NCBI RefSeq assembly: GCF_026151205.1
Contig: NC_087074.1
Location: forward strand, 13,849,167 to 13,913,166
DNA length: 64,000 bases
Origin: Bolinopsis microptera
Lineage: Eukaryota > Ctenophora > Tentaculata > Lobata > Bolinopsidae
Direction of reading: 5' to 3'
In this document: piece by piece, positions 46,531 to 60,100 of the stretch
Layout: each line of letters starts with the position of its first letter
Numbering within the stretch: the stretch's first letter is position 1
The notes under the pieces: generated by a model
What the model was told of the DNA's origin: nothing
What the model saw: only the letters and a program-made list of their open reading frames with translations
Database searches by the model: none
Made by a program: the position numbers and the translations under genes

Positions 46531-48260
46531 TAATTACTTCGCATAGCCATGTTGCATGTGTATACGCGTACTCAGTACTGCGTGACGCCCTGGCCTTACT
46601 GCAAGCGAAAGGGCTCTGGTTAGAGCAAAATAATTACTATCAACTATACAGATTATTACCTGGGGACCTCTACTCAGGCTATCATGTTCATAAACAAACC
46701 GATCAATAGAGATCAGGCTTGTTATGTAGCGCGATGCACTATTGGGTAGATCGGTAGATCGGCGAGATGCACCACTGTGCCTCACAGAGCTGCGAAGGAT
46801 TGACATCGTGAATCAAAGATCAGGCTGAATGACATGCTGAGCGCGGCCTAGTAATACTATACAGATCATTGTTTTTAAATGCGATAATTTTTTTCAAAAA
46901 CGACAGTTAAGTTTTTTCAAAGGCGGCTATAATTTTCTCGACTCACGTCGGCGTATATGATTTTTGTGTCAACTCTTTACTTAGTCTTAACGCCTTTATT
47001 TAGTCTTAACGCCTATTACACAAACTTTATTAGTAATTGTGTAACAATGAACAAACAGGATAAGTAATTATGTTTTATACGGGAAATTATTGCCTAGCAC
47101 GCCAATCCCAACATGCGCGGCGCTTTTTTCGAGCTGCTCGCATTCTCTTTAAGTTTATTTGATTTATAAATGGTGCAGGTTTGAAGTTACATTTCCAACG
47201 AAAGCATATCCAATTTGATACGTATGAAATATATGTTTATAACTTGCTTGATTCTGCACTAAGTTGTATAAACATGTAAGTCGTTAGATGGGGATCCCAG
47301 GCTATTTTGTTGGACGCAGTTAATATCTCCGCCAAAAGCACACTCCCCAAATTGCGCGCATTGCTGTAACTTCTTTCAAACTTCCTGAATCGAGATAAAT
47401 TATATTGCAATGTATTCAGAGTTAATATATTCACTAAAACAAATCACTTGGGATACTTTTGAAAGAGAAAAACAAGCTTAAAAACTTTATTGACGTATTT
47501 CTCCATAAAAAGCACAATAGCGTGATATATAATAAGCTTTCGTCGAGGTGCCTCGAAAATGATTTTAAACGATTCCCCGTTCAATTTTAATTTTGGTTGG
47601 GAACGCCAACTAAGTGCATAATCAAGGAAATTATAGACATATTTCATACGTATCAAATTAAATGTGCTTTTGGCGGAGATATAACGTGCGCCATTTTGTA
47701 GCGCGATGCGTTACGGTGCCGCGCCGCGCACTCAATGAGGCTTCTCACAGCTTCTCTCTAGATCGGCGAAATGCGCTACTGGCTACTGTGCCGCGCCGAG
47801 CTGAGATGAATTGACATCGTCAATTAACGAAATGCGCTACTTAACTGTGCCTCGCCGAGTTCACATAGCCATGTGTATACGCGTACTGCTTGATTCACGA
47901 TGTCAATCCTTCACATCTCGCCGAATCGCCGATCTGTGGTTGCGAGAAGCATTATTGGATGCGCACGCGACCCAGTACACAGTAGTGCATCGCGCTACAA
48001 CGTGCTGCTTGACGCGCTTGTTTCACAAGTAGAATATCCTTTGCCGCCTTCGCACTTCGGCGGTCGCGCGCTACTGCAAGCGAGAGGGCTCTGGTCAGAG
48101 CAACTCGCTGAGCTGCGATGAATTGACATCGTCAATTAACAATTAACAGGCTATTATATTTATGTTCATAATCTGAATCATGATCATAGAGATTTGGCGG
48201 AATGACAGTGCAGGCTAGCACTAAACTACTGGGCCGCGCATCCAATAATGCAATCCTGTT
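46530..48260. repeat. Repeat cluster with nested inverted copies
   Basis: Blocks recur in both orientations: GATCGGCGAGATGC and GATTGACATCGTGAATC at about 46750-46820, related blocks at 47760-47830 and 48100-48145, and inverted at about 47885-47935. CTGCAAGCGAAAGGGCTCTGG at about 46600 recurs at 48075. The middle is bracketed by inverted pairs (TTGATACGTATGAAATAT at 47214 with 47640; ATCTCCGCCAAAAGCAC at 47326 with 47665). This looks like a transposon inserted into, or carried by, another repeat family. Confidence 0.6.
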
Positions 48261-48334
48261 ACGGAGAGCTTCGGGTTATGGTTAGGATGGGGGGCAATGG
48301 CATAAAATAGAAAAACCTATGAGTAAAAAACGGT

Positions 48335-48625
48335 CTCAAAAGACCGTTTTGTTCGGCTGCAAAACCATAAAAACCAAACTCATATGATAATTTTTTGGCG
48401 AGCGAATTAGTAAGAGTCTCAATTAAGCCTCGGGGCCGCTATAGTTAGGGTTGGGATAAGGGTTCATGTTTGATACATGTTACGTATCCCTTCGCGCGCG
48501 AAAAGTGGCATGCAACGTATGTCAAGTTCATGTAAAACCGTTTTGTTCGGTTGCAAAACCATAAAATTAAAAACCAGAGTCACGTGAAAATTTAGGTCGA
48601 GCGAATAAGTAAAAGCCGCCACGCA
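48335..48625. repeat. Duplicated block split by the dispersed short repeat
   Basis: About 48340-48420 (ACCGTTTTGTTCGGCTGCAA, ACCATAAAAACCA, GAGCGAAT) is repeated at about 48537-48615. Between them lies copy 2 of the TTCGCGCGCGAA repeat (48470-48530), also present at 30.5 kb. Confidence 0.75.
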
Positions 48626-48799
48626 CATGATATTATGACAATGTGCTATTGTCATTGACATAGCTATATATGGACAGCCACATGTATTATGCACGGCGAC
48701 TTCATCCCATCTTGTAGTGCGTATTGCATCTGTATTCTGCATTCGCACATTCTGCAACCTTCTGCAACCATTCTGCAACCTTCCCACTCACAACTTCAA

Positions 48800-51700
48800 G
48801 TCGTACAAGGTGCAAATATTTCATCATTTGTGGAGCAATTGCACAATATCTTTGATCTTGCTGCACGTTTCAGGTAAAATTCTTGCAATAATTTTACAAT
48901 TACACCATCTTCAGATATTATATCATTACATATTATGTGATCTAACAAGTCTAAAGTAAAACACATATTTTCTGTTCAGCAATTAAAGTTAAACTGGAAT
49001 TAGATACATATACTTCAACAATGAGATAATTCTCAATTCATTTTCATGATAACAAAAGTGAAAACTTTCCGAAATCCAATGATACTCAATAATTATAAAT
49101 CTAATTCGTCAATTACTTTTTCTTTACTCTTTGCAACACGAGGACATTCAAATATATGCGTCATCAGAAAAACCGTCACAATTTCTTTAAGAATATAACA
49201 TGAGGATGATCACACCAATAGATTAAGGCTGGCAGAGGCGAAAGTATAGGTTTATAACCAGATGTTCAAATATTGAAATTTAGTTGGTCCAAATCTGAGA
49301 GCTGTTGTTCCAGCTAGGGCTCTGATCCTCTTAACATTGCAGTACTTTGATTGAAGGGACTTAAACTTACTTTCACATTTACAGCCTGTCAACTGATGTG
49401 GTCACTTTCGTTAGTGATGAATGATCATGATTAATTTTACATACATCATACAAATTTTGTACATTATATCGGTGAGACCGTAAAAGAAAAAATGTCATGA
49501 GAGAAAATAAAACCTGTTGTGCAGTGCACACCACGCGGTGTGTAAAATTTAGGTTTGTAAATTTACAAACCTAAAAATGGGCCAACCAAGACGTTGAAAT
49601 CAGGGAGGGAAAGGGCGAAGTGCATGGGTAGGAAAATAACAGGATTTCTAGAGAAGTACCGAAACTTGATAGCTTTATTGGTTCAGCAAAACAAAACTCG
49701 GTGATAAGAGAGGTAGGGAATAGCAGTAGCAAAATAAAGGCGAATAAAAATGTGAATCCATAATCTTACACTCTCAACGTTAATAACTCATAATAATACG
49801 TCACGTTCTTTGCGTGTCTTGTCACGGCCACCGTAAAAAACTCAAAAAGAATTATTAAACGACACGGGCCCAAGCTTCGAATACGGTTTCATATTAAAAT
49901 AATTGGGTAGTCGAACTGAAACGATATAAAAACATTACGAGTCACAACTCTCAGAACATTCCCCAAAATTGGAAAATGTAAATGACGTTCAGTTGGTGGT
50001 ACCTCCACCATCGACTGCGATCCCACAACCTTATCCCATTCAAGGATAAGGTTGAAGGATCAGTGCTCCAATATCAGGCTTAACAATCACCTAATTTCAG
50101 TAAAATTCATAAGAAAATCGAAGACTTAATTCAAACTGAGGGAGACCGGAGCACCTCTTCATCAGTAAGATATAATTGAAAATCTAACTCTACAGATTGA
50201 GGTGGGGTAAAACTAAACTCGCTAAATGATGAATTGTGCGGATGAAAATGACAGCAAAAATATACCCTTAAAATTGTTTGTTTGAGCTAAAAAGATGATC
50301 GGGGGAAATGGTTGCTTCTGTACTCCTGATCGGGTCTCTATGAGTTTTTCCGAAACGTAGCTCTTCCATCTGAAAAGGAAAATTAGTTTGAGCAACTTTT
50401 TCAATATGTTAAACAAGTTCTAATATGTGGGTTTTCTGTGTGTCTCTCGTTTAGAAAGACAATGGTATTTGTCAACAGGTAGAGAAAAATGCGGTAGATA
50501 TTGGAATTTTAATGTGAAATTTGTGTTAATACAAATAAAACTGCACCCAATTTTATCTATAGTTGATAATGAGAAATATAATATCTGAACAGCAGGATAT
50601 ATTGGCTCAAAAGCAAGCCTTAACCGGAATACGGTTAACTCTGTGAGGATCCGAAGCTAAAAATGGTCCTAAATCTGATGTAAGTATCATTCAGTCAGAG
50701 TTAGAACCAGGAAATTAAAAAAGAATATCGTTTAGATTTTTAGGACTTCGAGCAGCTTTCGTATTATAATTATCAAAGGTGAAAAAAAACACACCGAATT
50801 ATTTAAAATTCAAGAATTGATTTTTAACTTATTTTCGGGAAAATTTGAACAAATAATCATGAATATATGAATCAGATTATCAAACAGGTGGTGGAGTAAA
50901 GAATAAAGAACACCCTTCACAACTTACGCAAACATTTAGACGAAATCATTATTCAATGAGTTCTACTTCTGAAATAACGTAATAAACAATGATCACAGCT
51001 TGGTTGTTATTGGAATAGTTGGAACATGCGGAGGAAGAGCATGCGCGCGTTGTGTGTGAGTGTGTGTATTTGAGTGAGGGCTTATTTTCAAATTTTTAAA
51101 AACACGAAACCGAACAGAAACACAGCTCGAATACATTTTATTAAATACGAAAGAGGAGAATAGCACTGTTTTTTTTCCTGGTGTAATATAACTTGTAAAA
51201 AACTCAAAAGTAACCAAGCACGAACTCGCAACACCGGTAAAAAAGCATCCTTAAAAGCTAACAAATAACAAGAGCCTTTATTCTTCGTTGGAGATAAATC
51301 GATGTTCATTGGTCACTGGCACATTTCTATTTAAAAAAAACGAACGTGCAGTAAAAGCGGTTACCATGGTTACACGGTTATTTCAGAGATCTTACTCATT
51401 TCATCGCTTCGATTTACGTGTACTCCGTCGTGATTTTCTAGCCTCGACACGGAGAGTAACTGATGGGAGCTTCATTTTATGATGGATACTTCACGTCACG
51501 TGGAAATCACGTGTTATCACGTGATATAACAAGTGTTATCATTGGAATAGCAGTGAGATGTCATGAGCACCGACAAGATAACGTCTTGTAGTCTAAAGTT
51601 GATGGATTTCAGTTCAAAAGACGGATTTCTAGCTGTCAAAATATTAATTTTTATGACTATTCTCAATTCTGACTTCTGCGAAAATGATAAATTTCTTAAG

Positions 51701-54191
51701 AAGGGATGAATCATGAAAATGATAAGTTTAGGTTATATCAAGGTTTAATGAGCGTTTTTTTAATTAAACTATGGGATTTTTGTGCAATAGTTGGGCAATG
51801 GAAACAGACATCTGAACGAACATTTGACATAATCCAAAAGATATTACCACACTGTATACTTTTCCACTTTTCATAAAATGTCTCTTGGATCATGAATGGC
51901 TCTTTGTTTGCACTCATCTTGAGTTCCAAATAACTAAAAAGATCTATAACTGCTGCTCTTACTTTCTAAAGCCAATATGAAACACAAATAACATATATTA
52001 CAAACAAGAAGAAACACGGATAAGTATAAGCACGTGGAAACAAATACAAACAAACATACATTTTATCATGACATGTTATCAAGACAGCACGTGACACGAT
52101 AATATCAATTATCCGATAATAACTGCGACATACAGCCTCGCAAATCACATTTACTCTACATATATCCATCTATACAACTTACTTTACTCAATGTTGAACT
52201 GAATAGGGGACTGAAAAATAAAAGCTGGGTGTTCAAAAGTTTTCCCGTTGCCGTGTGCTACTACTGACCAGGCAAGGTAATAATCCCTCAAAAGGGTAAT
52301 GTTATAAAATAGCGACAGTTTACTTTTTAGCTTACTTTATAGCAGAGCTGGAAATTTTAGTTAGCTGGCTCCGATAATTTTAAAGCCACTCCAGACGCGC
52401 AAAAAACCTAAACCTATAAGTTTTAGCTACACGTTCACAATGGTGGTTTTCTATCGATGATGAAAGCAATCTAAACTATATCATGGCCAGCTGGGTGGTA
52501 CAAACCAAATACAGCAAACACTGAACAGCGGTGACTCACTTCCTTCACTTAGCGGCGAGAGACCCGCCATCATGCCCAGCCCGTGACGCAGTGACGCTCT
52601 GGTCTCTGCAACAAATTGGAGCTGATCTACCGAGACCGACCATCGGGTATTTTCTCAAATAGCAGGTGACCGTAGAGAAAATGGTTTGATGTCGGTCGGG
52701 CCGAACCAGGTTGTAATTTGGGCACGATTTTAACATTGATAGCAAGGGCTTCACTATCACTTAATCTATTTAAAGAAATATTGCAATACTGAGAAATGGT
52801 GTTCCCGTTGGAGAGAGAGGAATGGTTTTCTGTCTAGTCCATCCATAAAAATAACCACTAATTCTGTAATTCCGATTTAAAGACCTAACACTAAGCAGAA
52901 CTATGTTGAACGTCGCATTGTTTATTATGTGTAGCCACGCTCTCTGTCAAGTATCATTTGATTATCTGCTTGCCTTTGCGTTGCAATGCTAAATTTTGGT
53001 AACGGTGGCCAGAGGGCCTCCGCGTTGGTTTCTCAATTACATTATGAGCTTGAATTAGTGGTTCTTCATATTGAGCTTGAATTAGTGGTTCTTCATATTA
53101 TATTGGTTAACTCTTTAACTATGCCCGACCAAAGTGTTGAGCTGTCACAGCCCTGCTTTTTAGAGTTGATAAATTAGTCTAAGTATTTTGTCATTTCAAG
53201 GAACTGTGATTTGTAACTGAGCTAACTCTCTTGCAGCAATCTCGAAGCAATTTGACCTAGTCGTAAAGCGATAATCTTATAATCTATATCTTCTTTTATA
53301 AGTGACGCGTTATACGGGCGACACTGAAGTAATGAGTTATCGCTAAAGATCATTTAAACATCCGACTATTACCACGATAGTTGAATGAGTGCAAGTTAAA
53401 AGACTCCACCAGGCTGCTACCGTCGACCTTCGTTAAATTTCGATTGGGTCACGGACCGCAGGAATTTCAAAAATGCATTATATAATTTGGATTAATTGGG
53501 CCAGAAAGCAAAGCCCAAAAATCGATTAAATAATGCTCCATAATTTTGAGATCGATGTGCCACATACTCACATCTATGTGAGTTCATCATTACAAAGAGT
53601 AAGCTCAACTCCAATTTGACGGTACAGTGAAGGGCAAGTAACCCAGAACCAGCTGGAAAAGTGACCGAGACTCTTGTGACCGAGACCCTTGAAGTGGTGG
53701 TGAGGATGAGAGAACTTTCGAAATCCTTCTAGAACTTTTCAAATCCTTCTAAAATATTCTAGAACCTTCTTAAATTGTCCGTTTAGCGCGTATTGAACTG
53801 CTGAGAATTTGTAAAAAATGTCTATTGTTTAAGGATGTGAAAAAGTGCAAGTGGGCTTTAGGAATCGGGAGTATTTTGAGATGGGTTCAGGTCATTATTA
53901 TTACGTTGCTTCCTCGATCATGTCCGGGTAAGCATTTTATCTAGTGCTCAATTGGTGCTTACACAATACACATTAATTGGCTTGGAAATGAGAAATAATT
54001 AAAATGTAGAGGATATTTCTAGATACACCTTGCCAAATGCTCGACACTCCGAAAAGCCTCGAAAGTGGAGAAAAAATGCTGACTACACCAACTTTACATA
54101 GAAACTTACGAACTGAAAGTGCTAAAAATATCTGCTGATAATAAGTAAGGGATTCACTGTTCTACGAACGGGGAGTGTAACTTGTACATAC
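48800..54191. other. Non-coding or unrecognised region
   Basis: No exon that I can support. It holds a perfect 28-bp palindrome (49548-49575), a 28-bp tandem duplication at about 53043-53098 (GAGCTTGAATTAGTGGTTCT twice) and TG/TCA simple repeats near 51040. The last coding exon or exons of the GRK gene should lie in its right part. Confidence 0.4.
49548..49575. repeat. Perfect 28-bp palindrome
   Basis: TTTAGGTTTGTAAA followed immediately by its reverse complement, with no loop. Confidence 0.95.
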
Positions 54192-57100
54192 CTTCGGAGG
54201 AGTTGACAGACCTCAGCATCTTCCCTCCGCGTTTCAACATCTGGACCGCCTGTTCTAGGGTGGCCGACAGGTGCTTGAACCACTGATCGAACTCTATCTC
54301 GTTCTGTGACAGGGTAAATAACTGTTAAAGAAAGGGTCGAGTCTGATTGGCTACCTAGGCACCGACCAGCTATCAATCAACAAGAGAAGATGAATATAGC
54401 TATAGGTTCGGACTTCATACTGTGATATTCGGCTACGATCAATTTAATGAGAAGCGCAACATTGAAAATAAAAAATAATATACCCAATACCAATAAACAA
54501 AAGTTTGTCTGGTTATAAATGTGGGCCAAGAAATAAAATTTAGTTAGAAATACAAAAGTGTGCATAGCCACCTCTGGAAATGAAGTTTTAAAATAACAGA
54601 CAAATATTTGCGAGAGGTAATTGAAAGTGTACCTCAGTTCTGAGGTAAATATCTGAAGATTTCTTGTTCCTGCACAATTCCAGACAGATGCACTTATCGT
54701 ACGTTTTATAGGAGCATTCCCGCACTGACACCAAATCATCCATCGTTATCAGGTTATTCGCCAGGGTCTGCAAGAATGTCAGTTTAGTGAAAAATCTACA
54801 TTTTACAGCGCACATTCACATATACATTATGATCTTGATTAAACAGCACGTGCACAAAAGTTTAGGGCGCGTGTGTCAGGGAATCATGGAGATTTCTGAA
54901 ACCTGTCACGTGGATAAGTAAATAGGTTAAACTAGATTTCCAGCGAGATTGACCATATCTAATTTAATGATCGTTAGCTTTAACGCATGCACTGCACCGA
55001 TGGTGGAGGGTCGACCATTTAAAAAAATATTTGTTGAACACGAATTTGGAAATCAACTTTTCATAAACAACATTTCTTATCATTTCAGTTCATGTTAACA
55101 AATTTAAATCAGTGTTATCAATGATCATCGATGTTTATAATTGCCTTTAAACGCTGATCGGAGATTATTCACGTTACTATTATGATAATTTTATATCTAT
55201 GTACGGTCGAACTCTACCACCTAAAAATAATCGACCCTCCCTCCAAAAACACGTGGTAGTAAATAGGCGGTCAATACTCCCCATAATTTCAAATATTTAA
55301 CATGGTCACGATATCACGAAACACTATCGTAGGAGCCATTGTATAGAATCGTTGCCATTTTCAGTCTGCCAAATTATGTTAAAATCTGTTAAATTACCCA
55401 ATCTAAATACACCCACATTTAAGTAAATACAGATATGATTATAATATAGTGTATGACGTATCATTGATGTAAAAGTCTATTTTCAGCTGAATATATGTCG
55501 TAAATCATCTAACACCCTGAAATCATCAAATCCCGCAATTCCCACAAAAAACATTTAAAAAGACTCCCAGAGTAAAATCAACCTAGATGTTCATGATCAG
55601 AGGTTCGATCAACGGACGCTGCACTCCAGCGGACTAAACATTTATTATTTACTTGTCCAATATATGCCATAATATTTCTCGCATACTGCTGGGAAAACGA
55701 TATTATAAAGGAGCACTGTGTGAGGTACGGGGAAATTAGGATTATAAATATGGTGATTTTGGAGACATCACGTTAAATTATTGTACGGAATACGGATCAC
55801 GACACGGTAAACACGTAACATCCATCACAACAAGTCAAAACCACGAATATCATATTTTATTGACCACCCACCAGGTGGTTAGTCCTTGGTTGCGAAGAAG
55901 TATTGGCAGCCAAAAGTAACGGTCATGCACGTGCAAACGAATACCATTCATTGGTAAACGTTTAAGATCGCGTGCACGATGAACTTCATCATTTGAGGGA
56001 GCATCAAGTGTTCCTCAGTTTCTATATTTTGTAACATTTTTACTTTGATCATGCCCTTACCGTATACCCGTTAACAGAAGCACAGCATAAACCGCGACTA
56101 GTGCAACCGGCCTGTTTCATATTGGGTAAAAGGTAGTTTCAAAATTTCAAATTAAAACAATCGCGGAGTCAATCGAGCGGACATCAAGATTATTCTGCAA
56201 TCTATTTACTACTCACGACAAAAACAAAACTTCACAACAAAAAAGAGCACTACTCTACTTCAAGAACAGAGTACCCATAGAAAGACATGCATATGTACAC
56301 ACGAGGGGTGGTGGTGGGTATAATACCTCTGTCTCGTTAGAACCGGACAGCCAGTCTATAATCTTGTTGCTGACGCTAGAACTCTCTTCATTTCCGTACC
56401 ACTAAATTTAGTCGAGTTTGTAGGGTGAGCCCATCTAATGAGAGAGATACAGAATGCTAACGAGACAATTAGTGATACATATCTACCTGATAATTGGTTA
56501 ATTATCAGATCAGATAATTAGTTCTGATTGGATTACACCGGACAAAGAACAGTAACATCAAACAGCTTGACCTACCGAAGGTTCTGCTCTCCACTCGAGT
56601 CGGTTAGGGAACAAATGAAAGTATTTTTTCTGCCATTGGGAGAGGAAAGGACCGCCTAATTTGAGAAGGTATCCCTGGAGGATACAGTCACCGGAGAGAT
56701 CCACGCTTGCTGATCTCTTTGGTTTCTTGTTCTCAAGCCTGTCCGCTTCCAGGTTTACAGTTTCAAATATCGTCTCTGAAATCAAAGTTTGTTATCATTA
56801 ATTACACTGATGATAACCCGTAATATATTTAAATAAATATTATTTCGAACAATTGAAACAATCAATTTGATTGTTTCAACTGTTCGAAATATAATGCTCC
56901 TGCTTGTTTGCAGTTGAGCACTCTCTTTGGGAAACCAAGCAACAACTAATTATAAAATAAATATTATGCATCTTTGTTTATGGAAATAGATAATAAAGTA
57001 ACAGAGGAGGATTCTCACCGACTATTTCTTTCTGCCACCTATCGGGCAGGAAGATATCGAAATTCTTGTACTGATCATCATCTTCCTTTGTCAGTTTAAT

Positions 57101-60100
57101 TCCTTTGGTGTCGTCCTCATTAAAGTTACCGATATCGAAAGCATCAGCAGCGTTGACCTCTCCTTTAGGAGGTATGACAGGAGGAGACAATTTAACTCTG
57201 GAGGCAGCATTCCAGTCCAAACAGGAGAAGAAGGGGTGCGATTTAACTTCCTCCGCTCCCCGGCCCTTACATCCTAGCCGTCGGTCTGGTTTTCGCTCAA
57301 GCAACTTGCCCAACATGTCCTTGAGTTCAGGGGAGAATGTGTCTGGGAATTCTACGTTCATGGTTAGGGTCAGGTTGTCGATTGTGCTCTTCTCTTTGCA
57401 CTTGGGGGGTCGGAACGGACAGCGTCTGGGAAACATTGGGGTTGAAACTAAGAGCTAAAAACTAGCTTGTACGATAATGCGAGTAAGGTTTCAGTTCTGA
57501 TGCACCCGAGCAATAGAATTTATTAACACCATGACTTAACATGTAAATTCGCAAAATAAAATATCGTTCATTTGGCAACACTTGTGATCACTACTTAGTA
57601 TTTACCCGTTAAGGAGTTTCATCAACATGCACCCCAAACTGAACCAGTCCGCGCTGCTGTCGTATGAACCCTTCTCAATCACCTCTGGGGCCATGTAACC
57701 GTGCGTACCACTGAAATGTTTTTAATAAACTGTTTTTGAACCAGTTTACATCGAAAAACGTGTCCCTTTCCAATCGCTAATTACAACAAGCAAAAGGATA
57801 CACAGTCAGTTGAATGATATTGATCAAATCACATTAGAAATTAATAATCTCTCCCCTCCGATGTTATACACAGCTGCAGTTGATTTCGTGGAAAAATTGA
57901 ACTTACACAGTAGCAGTTGGTTTCTTGACGCTAAAGTCGGTGGCTAGACCAAGATCTGATATCCTCACGTGACCAGCCTCGTCCAATAACACGTTAGCTG
58001 GCTGAAATATAAATCACGTGATATAACTATTAAAACACGTGATATAAATATTAACTACTGAACACTTTATCTAATCTGATTATAATGACATTGATAAATC
58101 CTTAACCAACTAATATAAGTTGAGGTGTTAAGAACAGCTGGATCACAAGAAATTGCCGTACCTTGAGATCCCTGTAGACAATACTCCTGTTGTGCATGTG
58201 TTCCAGACCGAGTATCACCTCGGCAGCGTAGAACCTGGTCTCTGCCTCGGTAAAACTGTTCCGCTGCGTTAAGTGGTAGTGCAGATCACCCCCTGAGCAG
58301 TCACGTGATTACCATACAGTCATGTGATACAAAGATAAGAATGTCAGCTTATACATATTTTAATGAGGGTCGGCTTCAGTGCCTTCGGTTGCGAATTTTC
58401 AATGACCTTGACTGTGTTATGCTAGCAATATCTGATAAATCATTCTTTAGTTTATTATATTTTGATCAAACAAAAGGAGAATGCAGTATTTTTGTATTAT
58501 AATTTCCACAAACCGTTCATAAGATCGAGAATAAAGCAAAGTCTGTCTCCAGTCTGAAATGCGTAGTTGAGACACACAATAAAGGGCGTGTCCACTCTAG
58601 CCAAAATATCTCGCTCGTTTACAGCCATCCTCTCACCTTGCTTCATTTTAATGCGCTTTTTGTACAAACACTTCATCGCGTACATGCGACCTGAGAGGTT
58701 TGGGCTGTCAGATATGAGTAAAGATCTGCACCACGTTTATTTATAAAGAATGATGTTATCTGTAGGTATTGGCCATTTAACTTACTAAATATCTCGATTC
58801 TTCATTTTATAATTGTCGGGGCAATACTCCGTGCATATGATGGTAAATCTAAAATTAACCCAGCATTTTACAGTGGCACGAACATTTAACGCCAGACAAT
58901 GATTTCAACAACTTATATTGTATTTCTCGCCATCTACTGTAATGTAACTTCGCCGCATTGGCCGCGCTTCACGAAGCTACAAAAGTATCATTCCCACCTC
59001 ACTACCCAACAACTTATTGTAACTCCGGAAAATGGGGGGTCCGGGTGTGAAAACATGTGACAAAAGCGCGGCACGGCGGCTCTGGCAGCACGATCAACAT
59101 TGCAGTTCAACACAAGTGTAAACACACTATCACACTGCCTAACTACACACTCCCCTGCCACAACACTGCAGTACAGATACAACTTTAATTTGGGTATATT
59201 AAGTTGTCTTGTTTACTCTCTCATGTTGCTAAGTACCGTTTTTAGCCAATTGTTTCAGGGTCCCCCACGTTTCTTATACCGCGTCTCTCTCTCTGTCTCT
59301 CTCACAAAACCGCGACCGTTTCGCGTTGGAGTAACGTTAGGAGTGTCACGCTGGACAAAGGGCAATGAATAGCCCGGGGAGTGACGGGGAGGAGTCTAAT
59401 ATGAACCCGGATATTGTGGTAATATCCACTAGTGGGGATCACGAGGAAAGAGGGAAAACGGTTTCACAACAAAACGCAGAAGATCAGGTTGACAAAATCC
59501 GGAAGCTTCTTTCAGAGACAGGACGGAAAAGTTCAGAACAAAGTTTACGAAGTACAGTTTCTGCATTAGAGAGGGTAGGCAGTGCACCTGAGTTGCCAGA
59601 ACCCCCGCCAGATGGAGGTTCAGTAGAATTAGAAGAGGTAGAAGAGGTATGTGGCTACTATCCCATCAACATTTTATAATTTATCTACTTCAAATATTTC
59701 ATAATAAAAGAATTTCATTGAAGTGGGCGTTAATCGTTGTTTAAATCAAGATTGGAATATTTAGAACTAGAAACCCGCTAGTCGAAAGCTTTGTTCCAGG
59801 AAATTTGAAAAATCATTTATGTTTGAATTTCTGTAATCTCTTCACCAATCACCATTTAGCTTTAAGCTCTGTACTGTAGAAAATTAGGATTTTATTTGAC
59901 AATGACGACAACGTTATAAGTATTCGAATTCCCTTATCGATACCTTTTACCGCATCAAAAATATCAATCACAACCAAAGTTATGAATAGTTATAGCGTGA
60001 GCGTTAATGTGAGCTATTCATGACGTATCACTATCATAAAACATGACAACGCGCGTTGCTAACATTTGGTTCCTCGCGCACGTGCAATCTCTTGATGTTG

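Noticed and set aside
52545-52760. Last GRK exon candidate on the minus strand
   Set aside because: Its sequence has no resemblance to a GRK tail and no phase-1 acceptor joins it convincingly.
54377-54739. 120-residue minus-strand ORF with hydrophobic stretch
   Set aside because: It starts inside a GRK PH exon and reads on into the intron; the hydrophobic part comes from AT-rich intron sequence.
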